DNA of 25,981 bases from Pseudomonadota bacterium (GCA_023412495.1 JAEYNP010000119.1:1-25981), one strand, 5' to 3'; positions 9,582 to 16,842 are shown, counted from the stretch's first letter. Made by a program: numbers and translations. Notes: a model not told the origin generated them from the letters alone.

Positions 9582-10799
9582 TCAATTCGCGGCTTTCCGT
9601 TGGGCCTGCGCCGGCTGCTTTTCCGCGCCCGGTTGTGTTCCCGCCACATTCGACTGTTCCGGTGGGGCCACTTTAACCGGCACTCCCGGCTTGATCTTCT
9701 GGAGACCAGCGACGATGAGCTGCTCTCCGCCTCCGAGTCCTTTGGTGATCATGATTTTATCCCCAACATTCTGTCCGGTCTCGACCGGCCGCGCCTCGAC
9801 CTTGGATTCGCCGTTCACCAGCATGACCATGGCCTGGCCGCGATTGTTGCGGACAATGCTCGCCTGCGGAACGAGGATGGCCTCCTCGGGCTGCTCCGAA
9901 GAGAGCCGGGCCCGGACGAACATCCCCGGCAGGAGTCCGTGATGAGGGTTTCCGATGATCGCCCGAATGGTCACGGTGCCGGTGGACTGGTCGACGGAAG
10001 CGTCGGAGAACTTGAGCATGCCCACCTCGCCGTACTCGGAGTTGTCGTCCAGGACGACCCGCACCTCGGTCCTCAGCTGGCTGTTCTCTTCCGCCTTCTT
10101 GGTTGACAGCTTCCTCTTGAGCTGCAGAAGCTCGTTGGAGGATTGACTGACATCCACATAGAGCGGGTCGAGCTGCTGGATGGTAGCGAGCGCGGTCGCC
10201 TGCTGGGCGGTGACGAGGGCCCCTTCCGAGACCAGCGACTTGCCGATCCGGCCGCCTATGGGCGCCGTCACCCGGGTGAAATCGAGATTGATTTTTGCCC
10301 GCTGCACCTCGGCGCGAGCCGCGGCCACCTCCGCCTGGGCCTGCTTCCAGGCTGCATCGGCATCGATCTGCTCCTGCTCGCTGACCGCTTTGGTCTTGAC
10401 CAGGTTGGCATAGCGGGTGGCCTTCAGCCGGGAGGAATACTCCTGGGCCTCAGCGCGGGTAAGGGCCGCCTCGGCGCTGGCCAGCGCAGCCTGGTAGGTG
10501 GCAGGGTCGATCTGATAGAGCAGTTCGCCGGCCTTCACCTCGCTGCCTTCGACAAAGAGGCGCTTCTGGACGATGCCGGAAACCTGGGGGCGGACCTCGG
10601 CCACCCGGTAGGCGGCGGTTCGGCCCGGCAGCTCGATGGTCAGCCGGGTTGACTCGGAGGCAACGGTGACCGCGCTTACCTCCATCGGTCCGGGGGATGG
10701 GGCCTGCTGGGCGGCATTCTTGCCATCCTTGCAGGCGCCAAGCAGGCCGGCTGAAAGGATAAGCGCAGCAAAAGCGATCCTTTTCGATATTTTTTTCAT
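9582..10799 (-). CDS. RND efflux periplasmic membrane-fusion protein (AcrA/MexA-like)
   Basis: About 405 residues. It bridges the permease and the outer-membrane channel. The N-terminus is a lipoprotein signal ending in LLGAC with Cys23 as the lipidated residue. Then come the lipoyl half-motifs (VRPQVSGIVQKRLFVEGSEV and, after the hairpin, DFTRVTAPIGGRIGKSLV), an alanine/glutamate-rich coiled-coil hairpin between them, a beta-barrel and the membrane-proximal domain (NPHHGLLPGMFVRARL). The open frame extends upstream, but AAGAGG at 10809-10814 points to ATG 10799 (9-base gap) or ATG 10805 (3-base gap). It is the first structural gene of the pump, 195-201 bp after tetR ends, and is followed at once by the permease gene. 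The C-terminus is rich in Gln/Ala/Lys, as is common. Confidence 0.93.
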   Translation of the reverse strand: MKKISKRIAFAALILSAGLLGACKDGKNAAQQAPSPGPMEVSAVTVASESTRLTIELPGRTAAYRVAEVRPQVSGIVQKRLFVEGSEVKAGELLYQIDPATYQAALASAEAALTRAEAQEYSSRLKATRYANLVKTKAVSEQEQIDADAAWKQAQAEVAAARAEVQRAKINLDFTRVTAPIGGRIGKSLVSEGALVTAQQATALATIQQLDPLYVDVSQSSNELLQLKRKLSTKKAEENSQLRTEVRVVLDDNSEYGEVGMLKFSDASVDQSTGTVTIRAIIGNPHHGLLPGMFVRARLSSEQPEEAILVPQASIVRNNRGQAMVMLVNGESKVEARPVETGQNVGDKIMITKGLGGGEQLIVAGLQKIKPGVPVKVAPPEQSNVAGTQPGAEKQPAQAQRKAAN

Positions 10800-10805
10800 T
10801 TTCAT

Positions 10806-10999
10806 TAGCCTCTTGTAGTTGGGGTGGCAGTGCTGCCGCTCTGGAAAGCCGTGCAGACGTACTGCCATCCTGCGAGATGATGAGATTTACCGATATTTAT
10901 TTTTACGAAGTTTCTTCCGTAGCTTTGCCGGCAGTGCAATATGGATGCCTGTAAAAGCTACCCAATTCCCGCGGCAGATGTTTTTATACAATCCACAGC
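10806..10999 (-). promoter_or_regulatory. tetR-efflux intergenic leader
   Basis: No gene is visible here. Reading leftward, a weak promoter candidate is TTGGGT followed 16 bases later by CATATT (around 10930-10960), but the fit is poor. No copy of the TGAACGTTCA palindrome found before tetR occurs in this gap. The pump genes may therefore be read through from the tetR promoter, with this gap acting as a leader. The ribosome binding site of the fusion protein is at 10809-10814. Confidence 0.3.
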
Positions 11000-11596
11000 T
11001 TATCGTTTTATGGCGTCCCAGCAAGCATCCGAAGTTCGTTGCAGCACCATGGGGTTCAGTTCGATGAAACCGAGGATATGATCACGGGTAAGCGAAATGA
11101 TGCTGCCGATGAAGAGCGCAAAGAGGACGACGATCGGCAGGTCCTTGATTTCGTCCGCGGCGATCCCCTCTTCAAAGAGGCTCCGTATGCTCTCGTTGCC
11201 GCCGCAACTGCTGTTGCTATTCTGGGAGAAAATCTTGTCTCGACGGATCTCCACGCCGTAGGGGGAATCGTAGAACTGGCCGAGAAACCTGAATTCCACC
11301 GGATGGTCGAGGAAAAACCGCACGAGACCGATGTAATAGTGGTCGAGCCGCCGCCGGACCGATTGCCCCACGGGATAATCCCTGCTCAGGAACCGGCTCA
11401 GCCGGGTCTCGATTTCCTTGTGGACCTCCATGATGAGGACATCCTTGTTGTCGAAGTAGCGGTAGATCGTGCCGATTCCCACCCCGGCCCTGGTGGCGAT
11501 CATCGACATGGGCGAACCGTGGAAGCCATTCTCGGCGATCAGCTCCATGGCTGCCTTGAGTATTGAGGAATTCTTATCGAGGTTTTGTAGATCCAT
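11000..11596 (-). CDS. TetR/AcrR-family repressor of the efflux operon
   Basis: A 198-residue regulator. The N-terminal helix-turn-helix is canonical: AAMELIAENGFHGSPMSMIA leads to the recognition helix in GVGIGTIYRYFDNKD (about residues 39-53). The C-terminal ~140 residues form the variable ligand/dimer domain. TetR proteins of this kind repress a neighbouring pump and release DNA when a pump substrate binds. Here the gene is first in the leftward set and its own promoter holds a perfect 10-bp palindrome at the presumed start of transcription, so autoregulation plus control of the pump is the natural reading. The ATG at 11596 has no clear ribosome binding site, but starting later would remove the first helix. 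The pump's exact inducer is unknown. Confidence 0.9.
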   Translation of the reverse strand: MDLQNLDKNSSILKAAMELIAENGFHGSPMSMIATRAGVGIGTIYRYFDNKDVLIMEVHKEIETRLSRFLSRDYPVGQSVRRRLDHYYIGLVRFFLDHPVEFRFLGQFYDSPYGVEIRRDKIFSQNSNSSCGGNESIRSLFEEGIAADEIKDLPIVVLFALFIGSIISLTRDHILGFIELNPMVLQRTSDACWDAIKR

Positions 11597-11624
11597 CGTA
11601 GAAATTGGGTTAAGATTTGCGGAA

Positions 11625-11671
11625 TGAACGTTCAGTCCGGCTTATATAACGCTCTCTTCCCCCCCTGTCAA
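11625..11671 (-). promoter_or_regulatory. tetR promoter with TGAACGTTCA operator
   Basis: Reading leftward, TTGACA (11671-11666) and TATATA (11648-11643) are 17 bases apart, an almost ideal sigma-70 promoter. Transcription should begin near 11636. The perfect palindrome TGAACGTTCA at 11625-11634 sits on that start, a classic repressor position, and is the likely TetR operator. Confidence 0.7.
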
Positions 11672-11673
11672 TG

Positions 11674-11695
11674 CATGTTTGCTGCAGCAAACATG
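11674..11695. promoter_or_regulatory. perfect 22-bp palindrome in divergent promoter region
   Basis: Arm CATGTTTGCTG (11674-11684) is followed directly by its exact reverse complement (11685-11695). It lies against the tetR -35 box and 36 bp upstream of the -35 box proposed for the aldehyde dehydrogenase gene, so one bound protein could affect both. It has no T run and is not the same sequence as the TetR palindrome, so a second regulator is likely. Confidence 0.6.
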
Positions 11696-11724
11696 GTTTG
11701 GTAAAAGAAACCTTTTCCCCTTTA

Positions 11725-11760
11725 GCCGGACTTGACGTTATCCGGCAAAAATGCGATATT
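11725..11760 (+). promoter_or_regulatory. promoter of the lysine-degradation genes
   Basis: TTGACG at 11732-11737 and GATATT at 11755-11760 are 17 bases apart. The -35 box lies inside the loop of an inverted repeat, GCCGGA (11725-11730) and TCCGGC (11741-11746), which may be an operator. A ribosome binding site (GGAGGGG, about 11787-11793) precedes the ATG at 11798. Confidence 0.55.
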
Positions 11761-11797
11761 CTGAAATGAAATCAAGATAATCCTACGGAGGGGCTCT

Positions 11798-13333
11798 ATG
11801 AACTTTCTCGACGCGCTCTACCTGGAAAAAACCATGCCCGGCACCTCGACCGGGACAGTCTGGCTGCAAAACAAGGGCAACAGAAAGATCGTCGTCACCT
11901 CGCCCGTGGACGGCGAGAAGTTCGCCGCCATCGGCCGGGCCTCGGCCGGAGATTACGATCAGGTGGTCCGCGAGGCTCAGCAGGCCTTTCCGGTCTGGAG
12001 ATCCATGCCCGCCCCGAAACGGGGCGAGATCGTCCGGCAGATCGGCCTGAGGCTGCGGGACTTCAAGCTGCCCCTTGGCACGCTCATCGCCTACGAAACC
12101 GGCAAGCCCCTGCAGGAGGGCTTGGGCGAGGTGCAGGAGGTCATCGACATCTGCGATTACTGCGTCGGTCAGTCCCGCATGCTCTACGGCATGACCACCG
12201 TCTCTGAGCGGCCCGAGCACCGGCTGTTCGAGCAGTATCATCCAATCGGCATCGTGGCCATCATCACCGCCTTCAACTTCCCCGTAGCGGTCTGGGGCTG
12301 GAACGCGATGATCGCCGCCATCTGCGGCGACGTCTCCATCTGGAAGCCCTCGTCCAAGGCGCCGGCCTCGGCGATCGCCATGCAGAAGATCGTTGCCCGG
12401 GTGCTGGAGGCCAACAGCCTGCCGGAAGGGATCTTCTCGCTCATCGTCGGCGACCGGGCCAACGTTGGAGAAAAAATCCTCGACGACCGGCGGATCCCGC
12501 TGGTCTCCTTCACCGGCTCGGTGACCTCCGGGCGGGTGGCAGCGGCCAGGGTAGCCGACAGGCTTGGCCGGACCATCCTGGAATTGGGCGGCAACAACGC
12601 CATCATCATCACCGAGCACGCCGACCTCAAACTCGCGGTACCGGCCGTGGTCTTCGGCGCGGTGGGCACATCCGGGCAACGCTGCACCACCACAAGGCGG
12701 TTGATCATCCACGAATCCCGCTATGACGAGGTCAAGGAACACCTGCTTCGCGCTTATGGGAGTCTGAGAATCGGCAATCCTCTCCTCGAGGCGAACCACA
12801 TGGGCCCGCTCATCGACCGGGATGCGGTGAAGGCGTACCAGAAGGCAGTGAAAACCATCGCCCGCCAGGGCGGTGCCATCATCTTCGGCGGTGAGGCGCT
12901 GAAGGGAGAAGAGTTCGCCTCCGGCTGCTACGTTCAGCCGACCCTCGTCGAGGTGGACTACCAGCTCCCCATGGTCAAGGAAGAGACCTTCGCCCCCATC
13001 CTCTACCTGATCAAGTATTCGGGCAGTGTCGAGAACGCCATCGCCCAGCACAACGACGTGGAGCAGGGTCTGTCCTCCGCCATCTTCAGTACCAACCACA
13101 ACCAGGTTGAGACCTTCCTCTCGGCCGCCGGCTCCGACTGCGGCATCGCCAACGTCAACATCGGCACCTCGGGGGCTGAAATCGGCGGGGCCTTCGGCGG
13201 CGAGAAGAATACCGGCGGCGGCCGTGAATCGGGCTCTGACGCCTGGAAATTCTACATGCGCCGCCAGACTGTCACCGTCAATTACGGCCAGAATCTGCCG
13301 CTTGCTCAAGGCATCCGCTTTGAAATCGAGTAG
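11798..13333 (+). CDS. amaB: ALDH7-type aldehyde dehydrogenase, probable aminoadipate-semialdehyde / piperideine-6-carboxylate dehydrogenase
   Basis: A 511-residue NAD(P)-dependent aldehyde dehydrogenase. Catalytic Glu262 (ILELGGNN) and Cys296 (TSGQRCTTTRR) are spaced as in the superfamily, and FTGSVTSGR is the cofactor-loop motif. The C-terminal signature GTSGAEIGGAFGGEKNTGGG followed by GRESGSDAWKFYMRRQT is typical of the ALDH7/antiquitin branch, whose members oxidise 2-aminoadipate 6-semialdehyde, in equilibrium with cyclic piperideine-6-carboxylate, to 2-aminoadipate. The next gene encodes the aminotransferase that makes this aldehyde from lysine, which supports the assignment strongly. 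A clear ribosome binding site fixes the start. It is first of three genes running to glutaryl-CoA dehydrogenase. Some ALDH7 proteins have a broader aldehyde range, so the substrate rests on context. The name amaB follows usage for this enzyme in Pseudomonas. Confidence 0.88.
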   Translation: MNFLDALYLEKTMPGTSTGTVWLQNKGNRKIVVTSPVDGEKFAAIGRASAGDYDQVVREAQQAFPVWRSMPAPKRGEIVRQIGLRLRDFKLPLGTLIAYETGKPLQEGLGEVQEVIDICDYCVGQSRMLYGMTTVSERPEHRLFEQYHPIGIVAIITAFNFPVAVWGWNAMIAAICGDVSIWKPSSKAPASAIAMQKIVARVLEANSLPEGIFSLIVGDRANVGEKILDDRRIPLVSFTGSVTSGRVAAARVADRLGRTILELGGNNAIIITEHADLKLAVPAVVFGAVGTSGQRCTTTRRLIIHESRYDEVKEHLLRAYGSLRIGNPLLEANHMGPLIDRDAVKAYQKAVKTIARQGGAIIFGGEALKGEEFASGCYVQPTLVEVDYQLPMVKEETFAPILYLIKYSGSVENAIAQHNDVEQGLSSAIFSTNHNQVETFLSAAGSDCGIANVNIGTSGAEIGGAFGGEKNTGGGRESGSDAWKFYMRRQTVTVNYGQNLPLAQGIRFEIE

Positions 13334-13350
13334 CCCCGGTCAACGGGATA

Positions 13351-13398
13351 AGTACCTTAGAAATTCATTTCTCAAAAAAAGTGAATTTCTGCAGTACT
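13351..13398 (+). other. intercistronic hairpin between aldehyde dehydrogenase and lat
   Basis: AGAAATTCA (13359-13367) is complementary to TGAATTTCT (13382-13390), and outside a 2x2 internal loop AGTAC (13351-13355) pairs with GTACT (13394-13398). The 14-base loop is A-rich. It fills most of the 82-bp gap and ends 7 bases before the GGGGGA ribosome binding site of lat. It could set the ratio of the two gene products by mRNA processing or partial stop, or be a protein site. Confidence 0.5.
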
Positions 13399-13415
13399 CA
13401 CAAAGGGGGAAGAAA

Positions 13416-14726
13416 ATGGTTGCAGCGCATGAGATAAAAGCCGCCATCGGCAGGCACCTGCTTGCCGACGGCATGGATATCATCGTCGATCTGGAAAAGT
13501 CGAAAGGCAGCTGGTTGATCGACAAACGCAACGGCGACAGCTATCTCGACTGCTTTTCCATGTTCGCCTCCATGGCGGTAGGCTTCAACCACGACGGGAT
13601 CCTCGCCGTCGCCGACCGGCTCGGCCGGATCGCAGTCAACAAGCCGGCCAACTCAGACGCCTATTCCGAGCCGATGGCCGAATTCGTCGAGACTTTCGCC
13701 AGGCATGCCATGCCCGCTTATCTGCCTCATGTATTCTTCATCGAAGGCGGGGCACTGGCCGTTGAGAACGCTCTCAAGGCGGCCTTCGACTGGAAGGTGA
13801 AAAAGAACTTCGACCGCGGCGTGAAAAAGGAACTCGGCCACAAGATCATCCATTTCCGCCAGGCCTTCCACGGTCGCTCCGGTTACACCCTGTCGCTCAC
13901 CAACACCGCCGATCCCAGAAAGACCCAGTACTTCCCGAAATTTTCCTGGCCGCGGATTATCAATCCAAAGCTCACATTTCCGCTGACCTCGGAAAATTTG
14001 GCCGCCGTGGCGGCCGTCGAGAAAGAGGCTCTCGCCGACATTCTCGATCATCTGGATCGCGAGGGCGAGGACATCGCCGGACTGATCATCGAACCCATCC
14101 AGGGCGAAGGCGGCGACAACCATTTCCGGCCCGAGTTCTTCCGGGCCCTGCGGCAAATCTGCGACGAGCACGAGATCCTCTTCATCCTCGACGAGGTGCA
14201 GACCGGTGTCGGGCTCACCGGCCGGTTCTGGGCCCATGAGCACTACGGGATAGTGCCGGATCTGGTCAGCTTCGGCAAGAAAACCCAGGTCTGCGGGGTG
14301 CTCGGCTCGCGGCGTCTCGACGAGATCGAGGACAACGTCTTCACCGAACCCAGCCGGATCAACTCCACCTTCGGCGGCAATCTGGTCGATATGGTGCGCT
14401 GCTCGGTCATGCTGAAGATCATTCACCAGGAGCAGTTGGTTGACAACGCGCGAACGCGCGGCGCGGAACTCCTCCAGGGATTGGAGGAACTGGCCCTGGA
14501 ATTTCCGGAGATCATCGGCAATGCCCGGGGCCTCGGCCTGATGTGCGCCTTCGACCTCAAGGACACCGAAAAACGCAACGCCTTCAGAAGCAAGCTTTAC
14601 GCCGAAAAACTCCTGGTCGTCGGCTGCGGCGACAGAAGCATCCGGTTTCGGCCCCACCTGATCATTACGCGGGAAGAGGTAGGGATGATTCTCGGTATCC
14701 TGCGAAATGCCGTTCGTGCATTATAG
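13416..14726 (+). CDS. lat: L-lysine 6-aminotransferase (lysine epsilon-aminotransferase)
   Basis: A 436-residue class-III PLP aminotransferase. It moves the epsilon-amino group of lysine to 2-oxoglutarate, giving 2-aminoadipate 6-semialdehyde and glutamate. The family's signatures are present: LIIEPIQGEGGDNHFRPEFF, LDEVQTGVGLTGRFWAHE and SFGKKTQVCG, where Lys288 (less likely 289) should form the Schiff base. The GKKTQVCG form, with Lys-Lys-Thr-Gln-Val-Cys-Gly, is characteristic of Lat rather than of ornithine or GABA aminotransferases. The frame is open far upstream into the previous gene, but GGGGGA just before ATG 13416 and the family length (~440) fix the start. It lies between the dehydrogenase that uses its product and glutaryl-CoA dehydrogenase, all on one strand. 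Confidence 0.9.
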   Translation: MVAAHEIKAAIGRHLLADGMDIIVDLEKSKGSWLIDKRNGDSYLDCFSMFASMAVGFNHDGILAVADRLGRIAVNKPANSDAYSEPMAEFVETFARHAMPAYLPHVFFIEGGALAVENALKAAFDWKVKKNFDRGVKKELGHKIIHFRQAFHGRSGYTLSLTNTADPRKTQYFPKFSWPRIINPKLTFPLTSENLAAVAAVEKEALADILDHLDREGEDIAGLIIEPIQGEGGDNHFRPEFFRALRQICDEHEILFILDEVQTGVGLTGRFWAHEHYGIVPDLVSFGKKTQVCGVLGSRRLDEIEDNVFTEPSRINSTFGGNLVDMVRCSVMLKIIHQEQLVDNARTRGAELLQGLEELALEFPEIIGNARGLGLMCAFDLKDTEKRNAFRSKLYAEKLLVVGCGDRSIRFRPHLIITREEVGMILGILRNAVRAL

Positions 14727-14767
14727 TTACTTCACTATCTTTCTCTCATACCAAAAAAGGACAGTCA

Positions 14768-15943
14768 ATGAGCACAACAGAGTTTACCGATTACATGGAC
14801 CTGCGCGGCCTTCTCACAGACGAGGAAAAGCTGGTCCGGGAAACCGCTAGAGACTTCGTCAATCGGGAGGTCATTCCAATAATAGACGGCTATGCGCAGG
14901 AGGAGAAATTCCCTGCGCATCTGGTGAAGATGATGGGCGAACTCGGTTTCCTGGGGCCGACTTTGCCGGAAGAGTACGGTTGCGCAGCGCTGTCTAACGT
15001 CGCCTACGGCATCCTCATGTATGAGCTTGAGCGCGGCGATTCGGCCATCCGCAGCTTCGCCTCGGTGCAGGGGTCACTGGTCATGTACCCGATTTACGCC
15101 TACGGCAGCAAAGAACAGAAGAACCGCTGGCTGCCGAAGATGGCGGCGGGCGAGGCCATCGGCTGCTTCGGCCTCACCGAACCGGACTTCGGCTCCAACC
15201 CCGCCGGCATGCGCACGCGGGCAGTCAGGAACCCGGACGGCACCTGGACCTTGAACGGCACCAAGATGTGGATAACCAACGGCTCCATCGCCGATGTGGC
15301 CATAGTCTGGGCGATGACCGATGACGGGGTCCGCGGCTTTCTAGTGGAAAAGGACACGCCGGGTTTCTCGACCGTGCGGATGAAGGGCAAGTGGAGCCTG
15401 AGAGCCTCGGTCACCTCCGAGCTGATCCTGGAGAATGTGGTTGTTGAAGAGGAGACTGCCATGCTGCCGAAGGCCAAGGGCCTGAAAGGGCCTCTCTCCT
15501 GCCTCACCCAGGCGAGATACGGCATCGCCTGGGGAGCGCTGGGTGCAGCCGACAGCTGCTACCAGACGGCACTCGCTTATGCCCTGCAGCGCGTCCAGTT
15601 CGACAAGCCGATTGCCGCCTTCCAGATCCAACAGAAGAAACTCGCCGAGATGGTAACGGAATTGACCAAAGGCCAGCTCCTCGCCCTGCAGCTCGGCAGG
15701 CTGAAGGACCAGGGCAGATTCACACCGCCCCAGGTTTCCATGGCCAAGATGAACAACGTCAAAACCGCCATCGAGATCGCCCGCACCGCCCGGACAATAC
15801 TTGGTGCCAACGGCATCATGGGCGAGTATCCGATCATGCGCCATGCCAACAACCTCGAATCGGTCTACACCTACGAGGGAACCCACGACATGCATCTGCT
15901 CATCATCGGCCAGCAGGTGACGGGAATTCCGGCCTTTCGGTAG
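14768..15943 (+). CDS. gcdH: glutaryl-CoA dehydrogenase (probably decarboxylating)
   Basis: A 391-residue FAD acyl-CoA dehydrogenase. It oxidises glutaryl-CoA and, in the common type, decarboxylates it to crotonyl-CoA, feeding beta-oxidation. The sequence follows the GCDH pattern closely: ELERGDSAIRSFASVQGSLV, CFGLTEPDFGSNP, and the C-terminal TYEGTHDMH, where Glu370 is the catalytic base. Residues that line the glutaryl carboxylate in the human enzyme (Glu87, Arg94, Ser95, Tyr369) have equivalents here at Glu88, Arg95, Ser96 and Tyr369, which favours the decarboxylating form over the variant reported from sulfate-reducing Desulfococcus. ATG 14768 follows AAAGGA. The gap to lat is 41 bp, so one transcript is likely. 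The last 41 bases overlap the end of rsmE on the other strand. Electron transfer flavoprotein genes are not in the window. Confidence 0.9.
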   Translation: MSTTEFTDYMDLRGLLTDEEKLVRETARDFVNREVIPIIDGYAQEEKFPAHLVKMMGELGFLGPTLPEEYGCAALSNVAYGILMYELERGDSAIRSFASVQGSLVMYPIYAYGSKEQKNRWLPKMAAGEAIGCFGLTEPDFGSNPAGMRTRAVRNPDGTWTLNGTKMWITNGSIADVAIVWAMTDDGVRGFLVEKDTPGFSTVRMKGKWSLRASVTSELILENVVVEEETAMLPKAKGLKGPLSCLTQARYGIAWGALGAADSCYQTALAYALQRVQFDKPIAAFQIQQKKLAEMVTELTKGQLLALQLGRLKDQGRFTPPQVSMAKMNNVKTAIEIARTARTILGANGIMGEYPIMRHANNLESVYTYEGTHDMHLLIIGQQVTGIPAFR

Positions 15944-16688
15944 ACGCGGCAACCTCCCGCAGGATGGATATCGCCGAATGGAGCGCGACCACGGCGGTAT
16001 CCACCTTGAGGATTCTCTCCCCTATGGTGCAGCAGGAAAAGCCCTGCTCCCTGAATTTTGAGATCTCAAAGTCCACCCAGCCGCCTTCAGGACCGACTGC
16101 CAGGGCAAGGCGGCCTTGGCTGTCGGTGACAATCTCTGAAAGCCGGACAGGACCGGACGGGTCGGCCACCAGGTGGTAACGATACTCGCCTGCCACGGTC
16201 GGCCAGAAATCCTCGATGAAGGGCCTGAACTTCGGGTGCAGACGCACCTCCGGCAGGCGGGTGTCGACCGCCTGTTCGAGGCCATGGAGCAGATGGCTGC
16301 GATATTCGGCAGTGCCGAGCAGCCCGGCCTCCCAGAAGCTCTTTTCCACCCTGTTGGCATTGATGAGGTGAATGGTGCCTACTCCCAGTGCGGTCACCTG
16401 GCTCAAAATCCGCTTCAGCATGATCGGCCGCGGCAGGGCGAGGATCAGGTCAAGGGGCGGCAGATCGCCGGGCGGCTCGGAGAGGTCGACCTGCAGTTCC
16501 ACCGCAAAGGGATACTTCTTCTTCATTCCGAGGATGGTGCCGAAACCGCGCCGTCCGCCGATTACGCCCACCCGCACCGTCTCCCCGGGCTCGGAACGCA
16601 GGACCTTGACGATATGTTCGGCCCGATGATCGGTGAGCGTGAGTCTGCCATCTGCAATTTCCGCCGCTTCCGCCAGTATGATATTCAT
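15903..16688 (-). CDS. rsmE: 16S rRNA (uracil-1498-N3)-methyltransferase RsmE
   Basis: A 261-residue SPOUT-fold enzyme that methylates N3 of U1498 in 16S rRNA, using S-adenosylmethionine, in the cytoplasm. The N-terminal ~70 residues are the PUA-like RNA-binding part (HRAEHIVKVLRSEPGE). The C-terminal knot has the family motifs LAVGPEGGWVDFEI and GERILKVDTAVVALH, which form the cofactor pocket. E. coli RsmE has 243 residues, so this one is slightly long. AAGGAAGGA lies directly before ATG 16688. It is the only leftward gene in its block and runs 41 bp into the end of gcdH, so no terminator separates the two convergent genes. Confidence 0.93.
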   Translation of the reverse strand: MNIILAEAAEIADGRLTLTDHRAEHIVKVLRSEPGETVRVGVIGGRRGFGTILGMKKKYPFAVELQVDLSEPPGDLPPLDLILALPRPIMLKRILSQVTALGVGTIHLINANRVEKSFWEAGLLGTAEYRSHLLHGLEQAVDTRLPEVRLHPKFRPFIEDFWPTVAGEYRYHLVADPSGPVRLSEIVTDSQGRLALAVGPEGGWVDFEISKFREQGFSCCTIGERILKVDTAVVALHSAISILREVAASTERPEFPSPAGR

Positions 16689-16706
16689 CGTCCTTCCTTC
16701 ACCTCA

Positions 16707-16724
16707 TGCGGGCTGACGCCCGCA
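16707..16724 (-). other. 7-bp-stem hairpin upstream of rsmE
   Basis: TGCGGGC (16707-16713) and GCCCGCA (16718-16724) form a perfect stem with a 4-base loop, about 20 bases upstream of the rsmE start. It may be in the rsmE leader; no T run follows on either strand. The whole 16689-16940 gap holds no gene but contains this hairpin and two further inverted repeats listed next. Confidence 0.4.
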
Positions 16725-16771
16725 ACCCATGGATTGTCGTCCCCTCCCACTGCAGAGAGGACTCTTTTCAG

Positions 16772-16788
16772 TACCCCCTTGAGGGGTA
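16772..16788. promoter_or_regulatory. TACCCC-N5-GGGGTA inverted repeat, CsoR-family-like site
   Basis: TACCCC (16772-16777) and GGGGTA (16783-16788) flank CTTGA. C-run/G-run palindromes bounded by TA are typical of operators for CsoR/RcnR/CstR-family sensors of copper, nickel or sulfane sulfur. No such regulator or target gene is in the window, so the resemblance may be coincidental. Confidence 0.35.
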
Positions 16789-16794
16789 TATGTA

Positions 16795-16842
16795 CCTTCA
16801 CGAATTCATATTTGAAAAGAATGAAATGAGTTTTCGTGAAGG
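16795..16842. other. long bulged hairpin between rsmE and waaA
   Basis: CCTTCACGAA (16795-16804) pairs perfectly with TTCGTGAAGG (16833-16842). Directly inside, TTCAT (16805-16809) pairs with ATGAA (16821-16825), leaving a 7-base bulge and an 11-base A-rich loop. About 15 pairs can form, far more than expected by chance. It lies 98 bp upstream of waaA and 106 bp upstream of rsmE; its role is not evident. Confidence 0.5.

Noticed and set aside
8056..9942. 628-codon plus-strand frame under the RND permease gene
   Set aside because: The product is His/Gly/Asp-rich, typical of an antisense shadow; it crosses two real genes.
11783..13309. 508-codon minus-strand frame under the aldehyde dehydrogenase gene
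   Set aside because: Codon-position shadow of amaB; the sense strand has intact catalytic motifs.
13026..13415. Upstream extension of the lat frame into the aldehyde dehydrogenase gene
   Set aside because: The extra residues are Ser/Pro/Arg-rich out-of-frame translation; a ribosome binding site and family length point to ATG 13416.
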